Counted from the first letter of the stretch, positions 43,769-53,764 are shown. The stretch is 64,000 nt of DNA from Methanococcoides sp. LMO-2 (GCF_038432375.1 NZ_JBCAUS010000002.1:248001-312000), one strand, 5' to 3'. Translations and numbers: made by a program. The notes: generated by a model not told the origin, from the letters alone.

Positions 43769-45844
43769 TCATTTGAGCCGTTTCCTATTCCACAATAGAT
43801 AGCTTATGCACACAATTAATGTAAATATTGAAGTTATTGATCCAATGTAGACAAGAGACTGGGATTTGTATTCTACTATTAAGTCATAATTACCAGTTTC
43901 TGATATTTCAAAACCATTTATTGTTGAAAATACTGGATATGATTCAATGCTATTTCCATTCATAATTGCTATCCAGTTATTGTCATATGCCTCAGAAAAT
44001 ACTAATGTAAAGGATTCATTAGTTTTTACTTTTACAATATATTTGGTAGGATTAATCATTTCATATTCAATGTTTGTTTTTTCCATTTCATCGAAATTTT
44101 TAACACTGGACCAATTTTCTAATGTCGTTTTATTACAATGATATATGCCATAAAAATGGTCCATATAGTTGTCATTTTCATAAACGGTTATGTTTTCTGA
44201 GAACTTAGTTTTTTTCAACCAACTAAAATTATCCATATTTTCAGTAAAATCACTTTTTGGTGAATAATATTTATAAATCTCGTTTTCGGAGTCAAATGGT
44301 ACCACTACATATTTTATGGATAATATATCTAACAAATTATAGAATGTTCGGTTGTCAGGTAAGCTCGTCCATGTTGGATTTGGTGGCATAAATTTACTAA
44401 GTTGACCTCCTCCAAAAAAGACCTCAATTCCATTAATCATCGGATGATTATTTGAGTAATATCCAAATCTTTGTTTGGTAGGATACCAGATTGTCCTGAA
44501 ATAGTCGTCTTGATTGTGAAAATAATCTTTTAGATTAATGTATTCAGGGGGGAAAGTTGTTGTGTCAAATGTTTGTCCTAATTCATTTGTAAATGCAGGC
44601 TTAGCTTGGATTATTAGTAATATAAATATTATTATGATGAAAGCATGTTTAAGTGCTGGTTTTTTATTATTTATATAATCTATTTTTTTGTATAATTCAT
44701 TTATTGTATAGCCAGCTAAAACGGAATATGATAATGCAATGAGGAGATAAAATTTAGATGCTTCTCTAAACATGTTGAATCCCGGCAAGTTGTGAAACAA
44801 CCATGTATAAATTTCACCATAAGGAGCATTCTCTTGTTTCACAAGAAAAATTCCAATTATTCCGATGAGCGCAAAGAATACAATTATATTCTCATTTTCT
44901 TTATTTTTGATTAGCAAAGAAGAAAAGGCTATTAAAGGTATAACAAAAAAATATAGTGGGATTGGTTGTACTACAAAAGGAATCTGTGATTTCCCTGTCC
45001 AAAATGGGTGGTGTAGAGTGAATGAGTCGAGTATACTCATCCAACTTATCCAAGGATTAGAGGGCAAAATATATTCTAAATTTGAAGAAGCTCCAAATAT
45101 GTAGGGAAGAATCCAATAGCTATGAATTAATAAAGTTATAATAAAAGGAATAAAGCTTAAAGCTATTTTATTGATTGTAAGTTTCCAAAAAAACAAATCT
45201 GTTAAAATATATGTGAAAAGCACTAATGAAATGATATATCCAATTCGGGGTTCATAGATAAACGATACAGATAATAATATGCCTGTAATTATTGCATATT
45301 TTATAGATCCATTTTTTAGTGAATCAATAAAAAATGCTATAATTAATGGGGCTAATGCATATGACATTGCAACTGTTAAATGCCCAGTTTGTATTATTAA
45401 GAAATAAGTATTTAGGGAATATATCATTGCTGCAAAAAAACTTATTAAATGGTTATTGAATAGTTTATGTGATAGATAATACATCCCTACAACTGAAACA
45501 ATTGCTACTGGCCAGAAAAAAAGGATTCTTTCCGAGATATTTAATGGAATACCCAAAATGGCAAAAAATCCATATAATACATTAAATCCATAAAAAGACA
45601 TGCCTGTAATTGGAAACCGACCTATATTTTGTTGTGTATCCCAAGCATATGGTAAGGAAAACCATTCTTTCATGGATTCTGTATGATGATACCACCAATC
45701 TCCTGAGGTAATGGGTTCCAATGAAAAAAACCATCTCTGATGACTTAATAATATAATAGATATAAAAAATAAAATATATAATAGCTGTGCATGTTTAGTC
45801 TTATTTTTATTATAATAAGCTATTATTTTTTTAAATTTTATCAA
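43769..45844 (-). CDS. Large polytopic membrane protein, YfhO-like, A+T-rich
   Basis: A 691-residue protein with about thirteen helices, an extracytoplasmic domain near 430-660 and a final helix; the loop ITSGDWWYHHTESM early in the protein parallels the acidic loop of GT-C enzymes. Architecture like the gene at 37424, with little residue identity visible. Codon use is strongly A/T-ending. Role inferred: glycan or lipid-linked sugar transfer at the outer face. Confidence 0.7.
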   Translation of the reverse strand: MIKFKKIIAYYNKNKTKHAQLLYILFFISIILLSHQRWFFSLEPITSGDWWYHHTESMKEWFSLPYAWDTQQNIGRFPITGMSFYGFNVLYGFFAILGIPLNISERILFFWPVAIVSVVGMYYLSHKLFNNHLISFFAAMIYSLNTYFLIIQTGHLTVAMSYALAPLIIAFFIDSLKNGSIKYAIITGILLSVSFIYEPRIGYIISLVLFTYILTDLFFWKLTINKIALSFIPFIITLLIHSYWILPYIFGASSNLEYILPSNPWISWMSILDSFTLHHPFWTGKSQIPFVVQPIPLYFFVIPLIAFSSLLIKNKENENIIVFFALIGIIGIFLVKQENAPYGEIYTWLFHNLPGFNMFREASKFYLLIALSYSVLAGYTINELYKKIDYINNKKPALKHAFIIIIFILLIIQAKPAFTNELGQTFDTTTFPPEYINLKDYFHNQDDYFRTIWYPTKQRFGYYSNNHPMINGIEVFFGGGQLSKFMPPNPTWTSLPDNRTFYNLLDILSIKYVVVPFDSENEIYKYYSPKSDFTENMDNFSWLKKTKFSENITVYENDNYMDHFYGIYHCNKTTLENWSSVKNFDEMEKTNIEYEMINPTKYIVKVKTNESFTLVFSEAYDNNWIAIMNGNSIESYPVFSTINGFEISETGNYDLIVEYKSQSLVYIGSITSIFTLIVCISYLLWNRKRLK

Positions 45845-45858
45845 TTAATTACCACCAA

Positions 45859-47088
45859 TTATAAGATTAGATTTTGATACATTTCATAGTACTCATTAGC
45901 TATTATCTTCCAGTCGTATTTTTCTTCAACAATTTGCCTTGCATTTAAACCCATTTCATTTCTAAGTTGTGGATTATCAATTAGCTCGATCAGATATTTT
46001 TTTAGTTCTTCTACATCATGATTAATTAAGAAGCCTGTTGTACCATGGGCTAGTATACCTTTAAATCCACTTACTTTTGAAACAATAGATGGTAATCCTG
46101 CGTCCATGGCCTCAATTAATACTTGACCAAAACTTTCTGAATAAGACATTGAGATGAAAATATCAGCATTTTGATAGTATTTGGATATAATTTCATGTTT
46201 AACATATCCTTCAAAATATATATTGTTTAATTTTAAATTATATACCAGTTCTTCTAAGTATTTTTTTTCTGGACCATCTCCAATAATTTTTAAAATAATT
46301 CTATCTTGATATTTATTTGGGAGTCCAGAAATTGCATTAATAATTAAGTCTACTCCTTTTCTTTTTATCAAATGTGATGCAGTAATAATTTCTATGCATT
46401 TATCCCCATCAATCGGTTTAAAATCTTTTTCCTTATATACAGATACATCAATTCCAGGCGGAACAACTATTATTTTATTTTCATCTACAATATTTGAATA
46501 ATATTTTTTGGAATCTTCGTTGATTGCTACAATAACATCTGCTTTATTTAGAGTTCTTTTTGATAGCTCAAACAATAATGGCCTAAATAGCTTTGCTGAT
46601 AATATATCAGCACTCATCAATAATCTTTTTTTTAAACCTATTTCGAAACCTTCGTTAACAAATAAAAACTCTTGTTTAGATTCGTATGTAAGGGGTGTTT
46701 GTACAGGCCCAATTACAAATTTTTTATTTTTAAATAAGCCTAAAATAGCTGCCAAATTAAAAGTCGCCCCATATGCAAAAGGCAAAACATGATGAATTAT
46801 GTCTATATCTTGCTTTTTTAAAATATTTTTTGTAGCAAAAAAAACTTTGAATACGAACACTAGTCTTCCAATGTTATTCAAATTTATCTTTTTAAATTTT
46901 GAAATCTCAATAATATCAGAATCATTTATAGGCTTCAAGTTACTGTAAGCACATATAGCAGATACTGATATATTTTCAAACGATGAACAATTTTTGAAAA
47001 TCCCCGAAGCCCATCCATATTCGCTACCAATTTTACCACTATCTAGTATATAGTGGACTGGCGAATATAGAATTTTGATTTTATCCAT
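45859..47088 (-). CDS. GT4-family glycosyltransferase
   Basis: A 409-residue GT-B fold enzyme. The C-terminal half has the GT4 pattern: IITASHLIKRKGVDLIINA, IIGDGPEKKYLEELV, YFEGYV, then SYSESFGQVLIEAMDAGLPSIVSKV with the EX7E motif. It transfers a sugar from a nucleotide donor to a membrane glycan; the sugar is unknown. A+T-rich block. Confidence 0.9.
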   Translation of the reverse strand: MDKIKILYSPVHYILDSGKIGSEYGWASGIFKNCSSFENISVSAICAYSNLKPINDSDIIEISKFKKINLNNIGRLVFVFKVFFATKNILKKQDIDIIHHVLPFAYGATFNLAAILGLFKNKKFVIGPVQTPLTYESKQEFLFVNEGFEIGLKKRLLMSADILSAKLFRPLLFELSKRTLNKADVIVAINEDSKKYYSNIVDENKIIVVPPGIDVSVYKEKDFKPIDGDKCIEIITASHLIKRKGVDLIINAISGLPNKYQDRIILKIIGDGPEKKYLEELVYNLKLNNIYFEGYVKHEIISKYYQNADIFISMSYSESFGQVLIEAMDAGLPSIVSKVSGFKGILAHGTTGFLINHDVEELKKYLIELIDNPQLRNEMGLNARQIVEEKYDWKIIANEYYEMYQNLIL

Positions 47089-47118
47089 TTAAATTGTCTC
47101 CCTTTTGTCCAATTTAAA

Positions 47119-47745
47119 TCACTGTTTTTTAGCAACTATAATGATATTGTATGCAAGTAATCCTGAAAAAAGTCGAAATCGATTTATTAAATATCCAAAT
47201 AAATTTGATCCATATTTTATTTTTTCGATTTTATAGTCACTATCCTTTACTAGTTTCATTGCAGACTTTATGGTGTAAAAGTGAAGATGTGTTCTATCCA
47301 AAATTCCAGTTTCAGTATAATCAAATGAACCAAAGAGCAGTTTAAATCGAATTGAAAAATTAGCTATATTTGGTAATGAAACGATTATCTTTCCATCTGG
47401 TTTCAAATAACGCTTAAACCTATTTAATGTGTCCAATGGATCCATCAAGTGTTCTAAGATATCACCAAATATAATTACGTCAAAAAAATTATCATCTAAA
47501 GATAGTTTTTCGATATCAGACGTATTTAAGTCAGCTAATATGATTTTGCAATATTGCTTTTGAGCTAATATTAATGATTGTGGATCAAAATCAATTCCAT
47601 AAAAACAATTTTTAGATTTTTGAAATACACTACCAATATATCCTTCATTACAACCAACATCCAAGATGTTACCGGCATCTGGAATTTCAGAAATAATTAA
47701 ACTATGCGTGCCACACTTCGATTTATTAAAATTATATGTCTTCAT
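47119..47745 (-). CDS. Class I SAM-dependent methyltransferase
   Basis: A 208-residue enzyme with motif I ILDVGCNEGYIGSVF (about 29-43), acidic motif YGIDFDPQS, and motif IV VIIFGDILEHLMDP. Probably methylates a sugar or lipid in glycan synthesis. Its ATG overlaps the stop of the upstream GT2 gene by four bases. Confidence 0.9.
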   Translation of the reverse strand: MKTYNFNKSKCGTHSLIISEIPDAGNILDVGCNEGYIGSVFQKSKNCFYGIDFDPQSLILAQKQYCKIILADLNTSDIEKLSLDDNFFDVIIFGDILEHLMDPLDTLNRFKRYLKPDGKIIVSLPNIANFSIRFKLLFGSFDYTETGILDRTHLHFYTIKSAMKLVKDSDYKIEKIKYGSNLFGYLINRFRLFSGLLAYNIIIVAKKQ

Positions 47746-48764
47746 TTTGTAGTCACTTCAGGAATACCAATTGTTTTTATAAGGTCTAATTTTACAATTC
47801 TATTGTGGATAAATTCATTCAAATCACGATCTGTAATTTTCCGATGCATTTGAATATTTTTACGTCTCATTAACGTTCCTTTTATGTTACGCAAGTTCCA
47901 CCACCATGATTTTACATAAGCTAATGACACTTTTGGTCTAAGTATGAAAATAAAGAATATACATTCAGCTATATTGAATATTATAGAGATACTAATTCTA
48001 AATATCAGATTTCGAAGTTCTAGGTTTTTTACCATAGTACTTAACGTATTTCTTTCTCTGAGGTAAATCCTATTTGCATTTGTCACATATTTTTTATTCT
48101 TTATCGTACCGCCTACTATAGAGCCTCCACCGTAATGATAGATTTCAGCATTAGTATTTGTAACAATTTTGTATCCTTGAAGTCTAACTCTCCAACACAA
48201 GTCTACATCTTCTGCAAACATAAAGTATCTTTCATCAAATCCATTGAATCTACTAAACAATTCCTTTTTCATAAAAAAAGCACAGCCGCTAACAAAAAAC
48301 ACATCTGCTACGAAATCGTCTGTTGACTCTTTATTGATACCAATTGGATACCCTAATCTGTCAATTTTAATTCCCAAATCTTGTATGGTGCCATCTGGGT
48401 TTTTTACTTTGCAACCAACGACACCTAAATTATCAATTTTTGAATATGTAGATAATAGTTCTTGGATTGTATTTTTTTCAACCCATGCATCATTATTTAG
48501 TAAAAATAAATATTCACCTTTAGATTTCTGGACTCCAATATTATTTGCTTCAGCAAAACCTAAATTTTTATTATTATTAATGATAACTGTATCTGGATAA
48601 TTTTCTTTAATAAAATCAACTGAACCATCTGTAGAGGCATTATCTACAAATACAATTTCATAATTCTGATAATTTTGATTTTTTACTGAATTGAAGCATT
48701 TTTCCAAGTATCTAAGTCCATTCCAATTAACAATAATAATAGATACATATGGATTATTCATCAT
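47742..48764 (-). CDS. GT2-family glycosyltransferase, rhamnosyltransferase-like
   Basis: A 340-residue GT2 enzyme: SIIIVNWNGLRYLEKCF at the start, VDNASTDGSVDFI, LLNNDAWVE (metal site), and FDERYFMFAEDVDLCWR with the acceptor ED motif. It resembles WbbL-type rhamnosyltransferases, which fits the dTDP-rhamnose genes in the same locus. It ends in a membrane-associated helical region. Confidence 0.88.
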   Translation of the reverse strand: MMNNPYVSIIIVNWNGLRYLEKCFNSVKNQNYQNYEIVFVDNASTDGSVDFIKENYPDTVIINNNKNLGFAEANNIGVQKSKGEYLFLLNNDAWVEKNTIQELLSTYSKIDNLGVVGCKVKNPDGTIQDLGIKIDRLGYPIGINKESTDDFVADVFFVSGCAFFMKKELFSRFNGFDERYFMFAEDVDLCWRVRLQGYKIVTNTNAEIYHYGGGSIVGGTIKNKKYVTNANRIYLRERNTLSTMVKNLELRNLIFRISISIIFNIAECIFFIFILRPKVSLAYVKSWWWNLRNIKGTLMRRKNIQMHRKITDRDLNEFIHNRIVKLDLIKTIGIPEVTTK

Positions 48765-49569
48765 TGATTCTCACCAACACAATACCAACTCCTGCTGCTG
48801 CAAACTCACAAGTCTTCATGAACATGAAACCCACAGTAAGTATGGGATGGCGTATCAGACGTTTCCAGTTCCTAATATATGCAGGTCTTATGAAGGTTAG
48901 TTGCTTCTTTGCCATTTGTGGATTTTTTATCATGTAGTTCTTGATGAAATGAGAATAATAGAACTTTTTTTTCATTGTTTTCAAGAGGCTCAATTTTCCT
49001 TCGTGATGCCTTATTAGTGAGGAAATCCTCACACATTTACCACCAGTTGCTTTTGCTCTCTGTGATAGATCCCAGTCTTCGCCACTAATAAGGTTTTCAT
49101 CGTATCCATGGATTTCATCGAAGACTTCTCTTCTAAAGAATCTAGCTGCTTCGATTGTGTCATCCCCAATGTAACATGACCTCTCAAGTGCTTTGCAATT
49201 GGTCCAGAATCCTTCTCCAACCGATATCTCTGGTATTATTACAGAACTGATATCATTATCTCTCATCTTGGTTATACACTCTTCAATCACGCTTCTTTCA
49301 AGTTCCATGTCTGAATCGATGAAACACAAGAAATCACCTTTGGATTGTTCTGCACCAAGATTACGAGCAGTGCATCTCTCGGAATCACAAGCAATATAGT
49401 TTGCATTATATTTCTCAGTGATATCAGGTGTGATATCATCTGAGTAACCGTCGACAACAACAATTTCAATATTTGAATAAGACTGTTTTACTATAGATTT
49501 CAAGCAAAGGTCCATCGTTTTTGCCGAATTTTTTGTGGGGATTATTACTGATACAAGTCTATTTTTCAT
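48754..49569 (-). CDS. GT2-family glycosyltransferase
   Basis: A 271-residue GT2 enzyme with SVIIPTKNSAKTMDLCLKS, VVVDGYSDDIT, a DxD in FIDSDMELE, and SGEDWDLSQRA. Start overlaps the end of the upstream GT4 gene by four bases; its end overlaps the next GT2 gene by 11 bases. Base use is intermediate between the A+T-rich block and the rml genes. Confidence 0.9.
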   Translation of the reverse strand: MKNRLVSVIIPTKNSAKTMDLCLKSIVKQSYSNIEIVVVDGYSDDITPDITEKYNANYIACDSERCTARNLGAEQSKGDFLCFIDSDMELERSVIEECITKMRDNDISSVIIPEISVGEGFWTNCKALERSCYIGDDTIEAARFFRREVFDEIHGYDENLISGEDWDLSQRAKATGGKCVRISSLIRHHEGKLSLLKTMKKKFYYSHFIKNYMIKNPQMAKKQLTFIRPAYIRNWKRLIRHPILTVGFMFMKTCEFAAAGVGIVLVRINDE

Positions 49570-50642
49570 AACACAGCCTCCAATGAATTAAAGAATGTTT
49601 CCGCGCTATGATTCCAATCAAATTCTCTTGCCCATTCCAAAGCATTATCAGAAAGCTTTGTTTGCATATCAGTGTCCCTCATAAATTCTACTGCTTTTTC
49701 TGCCATGTTTTCTGGATCAGGATCACACAGCAATCCGGTTTTCCCATCTCTTATTGAATCTCTCAAACCATGAATATTGTATCCTATTGCAGGTGTACCC
49801 ATGGCATTGGCCTCGGTTACAATTAGTCCCCAGCCTTCCCTCACACCTGGAACGAGGATTGCGTGTGCTCTGGACATAAGTTCATACTTCTTTTCTGCGG
49901 TCACATATCCGAAGAAAGTGATACCATTAACCTTTTTAGTTTCAAGCTCCTGTCTCATTGCACCATCCCCCACCATCCATAGTTTTGCATCTGGCAACCT
50001 TTTTTTGATATGAACGAATGCTTCGACAACATGATCTGGCCTTTTGGCGTGTCCCATTCGGCCAACGAAAATGAATGTCGGGCCTTCTTCTTTTTCAGGA
50101 ACGTCTGAAACTGGCACGATGTTCAATCCTTCGGGAATGATTGTTAGATCTTTGAATCCCAGATCAATGAGATCCTGTTTGGTTGAATGGCTGACTGTCA
50201 TTGTTGGTGTGTCGATATAGGTTTTAAGCCAACGATCTTCAAGTATATGGTAACCAATCCAGTTTATCGGGAAACGAGTCTCAAGGAACCAGAACTCTCT
50301 TGCGAGTTGGTGTATGAGCGCTACGACAGGGGTACCATCCTTTACGAATTTAGGACTCATGAAAGGTCTGGTATTAATTTCATCAACTACAATGTCAAAT
50401 TCCCCGGCGTGTTTTTTGTAATATTGCTTTGCTTTTAAGTATACGCTATAACGGTTTCCTGATCGAATGATTTGTACACCGTCTACGATCTCATTATTTT
50501 TACAACCATCAAAAGCAGATGTGAAAAGACTGATCTCATGACCTTGTGCTACGAGACGTTTTGCAATCTCTTGGGTAAAGACTTCCGCACCACCTGCAGC
50601 GGGGTTTTTAGTGTCACGCCAGTTGAAAATTAATATATTCAT
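49566..50642 (-). CDS. GT4-family glycosyltransferase
   Basis: A 358-residue GT-B enzyme: NWRDTKNPAAGGAEVFTQEIA near the start, FVGRMGHAKRPDHVVEAF, VGDGAMRQELE, and REGWGLIVTEANAMGTPAIGY with EX7E. ATG at 50642 gives the normal family beginning; an in-frame ATG at 50696 would add 18 basic, unrelated residues. Confidence 0.9.
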   Translation of the reverse strand: MNILIFNWRDTKNPAAGGAEVFTQEIAKRLVAQGHEISLFTSAFDGCKNNEIVDGVQIIRSGNRYSVYLKAKQYYKKHAGEFDIVVDEINTRPFMSPKFVKDGTPVVALIHQLAREFWFLETRFPINWIGYHILEDRWLKTYIDTPTMTVSHSTKQDLIDLGFKDLTIIPEGLNIVPVSDVPEKEEGPTFIFVGRMGHAKRPDHVVEAFVHIKKRLPDAKLWMVGDGAMRQELETKKVNGITFFGYVTAEKKYELMSRAHAILVPGVREGWGLIVTEANAMGTPAIGYNIHGLRDSIRDGKTGLLCDPDPENMAEKAVEFMRDTDMQTKLSDNALEWAREFDWNHSAETFFNSLEAVL

Positions 50643-50732
50643 GTTAGTCCCATGATGTAAAATTTGCTCTTTCTTTTTAATTTTAGATTTGAGCATTAAT
50701 TTCTTGTGCTTTCTTTTTTGACATAATATTAT

Positions 50733-51440
50733 TCATCCTTCCTGCACCATCAATCCCGCACGGAGCAGACTTTCAAATGTCCCGGCATCGCTCCAGTATC
50801 CCTCTATTACTGAATATTTCATCGAATTTTGTCGGATATACTCGTTGTTCACATCCGTTATCTCAAGTTCCCCTCTTCCAGATGGTTTTAGTGTCTTTAT
50901 GATGTCAAAAACACTGCTGTCATACATGTATAGGCCGGTAACAGCATAATCAGACTTTGGCACTTCCGGTTTCTCCTCGATACCAAGCACCTGTCTGTTG
51001 TTCTCATCTACCTCTGCAACACCAAACCTTGCAGCATCAGGAACCTGCTTTAGGAAAATATGTGCACCTACTTTGAAAGATTGTACTGTATTACGGATAT
51101 TGTCCTGGAATATGTTATCTCCAAGAATTACGGTTATATCATCATCGTCTGCAAAGTCTCGTGCCAGATCTAGGGCTTGTGCGATCCCACCGGCTTCATC
51201 CTGTATCTCGTAGGTGAATCTTGCTCCGAAATCAGAGCCGGAACCAAGTAGTTCCAGGAAATGTCCTGCATGGCCACGGCCAGAGACTATCATGATGTCA
51301 TCTATTCCTGCATCCAGAAGGGTTTGCAGGGGATAGTAGATCATGGGTTTGTCGTAGACTGGAAGCAGATGCTTATTTGTGACTTTGGTTAAAGGGTACA
51401 GTCTGCTGCCTGTACCACCTGCGAGGATTATTCCTTTCAT
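50733..51440 (-). CDS. rmlA: Glucose-1-phosphate thymidylyltransferase, short RmlA
   Basis: A 235-residue nucleotidyltransferase: KGIILAGGTGSRLYPLTKVTNKHLLPVYDKPM (in pieces GGTGSRLYPLT, KHLLPVYDKPM), ILGDNIF, and EDKPE-like GIEEKPEVP. It makes dTDP-glucose, first step to dTDP-L-rhamnose. It is about 55 residues shorter than bacterial RmlA (no C-terminal extension), as in many archaeal forms. Adjacent to rmlD (two-base gap). Confidence 0.93.
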   Translation of the reverse strand: MKGIILAGGTGSRLYPLTKVTNKHLLPVYDKPMIYYPLQTLLDAGIDDIMIVSGRGHAGHFLELLGSGSDFGARFTYEIQDEAGGIAQALDLARDFADDDDITVILGDNIFQDNIRNTVQSFKVGAHIFLKQVPDAARFGVAEVDENNRQVLGIEEKPEVPKSDYAVTGLYMYDSSVFDIIKTLKPSGRGELEITDVNNEYIRQNSMKYSVIEGYWSDAGTFESLLRAGLMVQEG

Positions 51441-51442
51441 GA

Positions 51443-52246
51443 TTACTTTTCCTTCAGATATTCATTAAGTGCATTTTTCCAGTGTCTCATGGGAGTTGTT
51501 TTTGTGTTTATCAGGACTGAATAGGTAGGACGCTTTGCTTTTGTTGGGAAATCATTACTGGAGCATGGAATTGTGTTATTGATGATCTCGGATGCAAATT
51601 CATACCAGGTACATTGACCTTCGTTAGTTATGTGGTAGATGCCAGAATCGAGATTGATGATCTCAGCGGTCTTGCTGGCCAGGTCCGCGGTGTAAGTGGG
51701 TTTACCAAACTGGTCGTTAACGACTTTTACGTTTTCCATCTCTTTTGAAAGCCTTAGCATCGTATCGACGAAGTTTTTTCCATTTTTTCCAAAAAGCCAG
51801 GAGGTGCGTATGATCCTGTAATTGTTAGTGTTTTTTATTATCTCCTGCTCACCCAGAAGTTTAGACTGGCCATAGACGTTGATAGGATGGGTAATATCAG
51901 ATTCCATATATTCTTTTTTTGAGCCGTCAAAAACGTAATCGGTGCTGAAGTGGACAAGTATTGCATCGATGTCTGAACAGGCCTGTGCTATATATCCTGG
52001 TGCGTGTCCGTTGACTTCGAAGGCAAGAGCTTGCTCATCTTCGCACTCATCTACATTTGTATATGCAGCAGCGTTGATGACAACATCTGGTTTTATTTCC
52101 TCAATTGTCTTGAGGACAGATTTTTTGTTTGTGATATCAAGTTCGTTTTTGGTGAGTTTAACAGCATCAGGAAATATTCTGCAAAGGTCAGAACCCAGCA
52201 TACCGCTGGCACCGATTATCAGCGTTTTAATGGTTCCCACCACCAT
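51443..52246 (-). CDS. rmlD: dTDP-4-dehydrorhamnose reductase
   Basis: A 267-residue SDR: IIGASGMLGSDL at the N-terminus, NAAAYTNVDECE, STDYVFDG, and catalytic YGQSKLLGE. It reduces dTDP-4-keto-rhamnose to dTDP-L-rhamnose. ATG at 52246 overlaps rmlB by 28 bases and adds six residues before the family start. An ATT at 52226-52228, right after GGTGGTGGG, would give the usual MKTLIIGASG start, so initiation is uncertain. Confidence 0.93.
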   Translation of the reverse strand: MVVGTIKTLIIGASGMLGSDLCRIFPDAVKLTKNELDITNKKSVLKTIEEIKPDVVINAAAYTNVDECEDEQALAFEVNGHAPGYIAQACSDIDAILVHFSTDYVFDGSKKEYMESDITHPINVYGQSKLLGEQEIIKNTNNYRIIRTSWLFGKNGKNFVDTMLRLSKEMENVKVVNDQFGKPTYTADLASKTAEIINLDSGIYHITNEGQCTWYEFASEIINNTIPCSSNDFPTKAKRPTYSVLINTKTTPMRHWKNALNEYLKEK

Positions 52247-53175
52247 CTATTATCAATGTACCACTTAACGGTATTAGAAAGAGCTGTTTCGAAGTCATAT
52301 TCTGGCTTCCATCCCATTTTCTTTAGTTTGGTGCAATCAAGGGAATAGCGGAAATCATGACCTTTGCGGTCTTCCACATACCTGATCATGGATTCGTCCT
52401 TTCCAAGGATTTCCAGTATGCGGTTTGTGATTTCCAGATTTGTAAGTTCGCTGCCACCACCGATGTTGTAGATCTCTCCAATGTTGCCGTTCTTTCTGAC
52501 AAAATCGATTCCTGAGCAGTGATCTTCTACATGGATCCAGTCCCTTACGTTCAGACCTGTGCCATAGACGGGAACTTTTTCATCTTCCATAAGATTGGTT
52601 ATGAAAAGAGGAATAAGTTTTTCGGGGTACTGGTATGGACCGAAGTTGTTAGTACATCTTGTGATACTTACTGGTAAACCGTATGTTGTGTGATAAGACA
52701 TGGCAAGGAGGTCTGATCCTGCTTTGCTTGCTGAGTATGGACTGGATGGTTCAAGATTATCTTCTTCTCTGAATGAACCGGTTTTGATGCTACCATATAC
52801 CTCATCGGTTGAAACATGGATGAATTTCTTGACTTCGGATTTCAATGCACAATCTAGTAAGGTATTTGTTCCAAGAACATTTGTCCTGACAAAAACCGAT
52901 CCATCCTCAATTGAACGATCTACGTGGCTCTCGGCAGCAAAATGGATCACCTGATCCACATCCTGCATAACGTCCTTCACGATGTCAGGGTCACAGATAT
53001 CCCCCTTAATAAATGAATAATTTACATTCTCTTCAATATTTTTAAGGTTGCTGGGATTGCCAGCATAGGTTAATTTATCAAGGTTTATTATCTGGTATTC
53101 TGGATGTTTTTCCATAATGTGATGGATAAAATTGCTTCCTATGAATCCACACCCACCGGTTATTAACAGCTTCAA
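52219..53175 (-). CDS. rmlB: dTDP-glucose 4,6-dehydratase
   Basis: A 318-residue extended SDR: LLITGGCGFIGSNF, HFAAESHVDRSI, STDEVYG, and catalytic YSASKAGSD. It converts dTDP-glucose to 4-keto-6-deoxyglucose. TTG at 53175 lies six bases after AAAGGTG and yields the normal start (KLLITGGCGF); an in-frame GTG at 53184 is itself part of that ribosome site. Confidence 0.95.
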   Translation of the reverse strand: MKLLITGGCGFIGSNFIHHIMEKHPEYQIINLDKLTYAGNPSNLKNIEENVNYSFIKGDICDPDIVKDVMQDVDQVIHFAAESHVDRSIEDGSVFVRTNVLGTNTLLDCALKSEVKKFIHVSTDEVYGSIKTGSFREEDNLEPSSPYSASKAGSDLLAMSYHTTYGLPVSITRCTNNFGPYQYPEKLIPLFITNLMEDEKVPVYGTGLNVRDWIHVEDHCSGIDFVRKNGNIGEIYNIGGGSELTNLEITNRILEILGKDESMIRYVEDRKGHDFRYSLDCTKLKKMGWKPEYDFETALSNTVKWYIDNRWWWEPLKR

Positions 53176-53212
53176 TGATATCACCTTTTAGATTTTGTAT
53201 TCTCTTGATATA

Positions 53213-53764
53213 TTAGAAATTCATCTCCGCATTCTTGAGGTTTGGATGGTTTCGGTCTTTGTTTGATACTGTAATATCTTCGTTCTTTACTTTCCAATCG
53301 ATATTCAGTGTTGTATCATTGTAGATTATCCCTCGCTCTGCTTCGGGATGGTAATATTCATCACACTTGTAGGCAAACGTAGCGGATTCGCTTAGCACAG
53401 AGAAACCGTGTGCAAATCCCTTTGGTATCAAGAACTGCTTTTTATTTTCAGAAGAAAGCTCTACTCCGACCCATTCTCCAAATGTAGGAGAATTTTTTCT
53501 AAGGTCGACAGCAACATCAAAAACCCGTCCCTCTATGACTCTAACCAGTTTTGCCTGACTGTAGGGTTTGAGCTGGTAATGTAGTCCACGTACCACTCCA
53601 TAGGATGATTTCGACTCGTTATCCTGGACGAAATTATACTTTTCTCCAACAAGTTCATCGAGTACTTTCTCATTGTAGCTTTCGAAAAAGTATCCTCTTT
53701 CATCATCGAAAACCTTTGGTTTCAGGACATAAAGGTCCTGAATTTTTGTATTTATAACTTCCAT
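53213..53764 (-). CDS. rmlC: dTDP-4-dehydrorhamnose 3,5-epimerase
   Basis: A 183-residue cupin: DERGYFFESYNEKVLDE, GVVRGLHYQ (catalytic His), VFDVAVDLRKNSPTFG, and IPKGFAHGF. It completes the rhamnose pathway. First gene of the rmlC-B-D-A run; about 190 bases upstream to the next gene probably hold a promoter. Confidence 0.96.
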   Translation of the reverse strand: MEVINTKIQDLYVLKPKVFDDERGYFFESYNEKVLDELVGEKYNFVQDNESKSSYGVVRGLHYQLKPYSQAKLVRVIEGRVFDVAVDLRKNSPTFGEWVGVELSSENKKQFLIPKGFAHGFSVLSESATFAYKCDEYYHPEAERGIIYNDTTLNIDWKVKNEDITVSNKDRNHPNLKNAEMNF

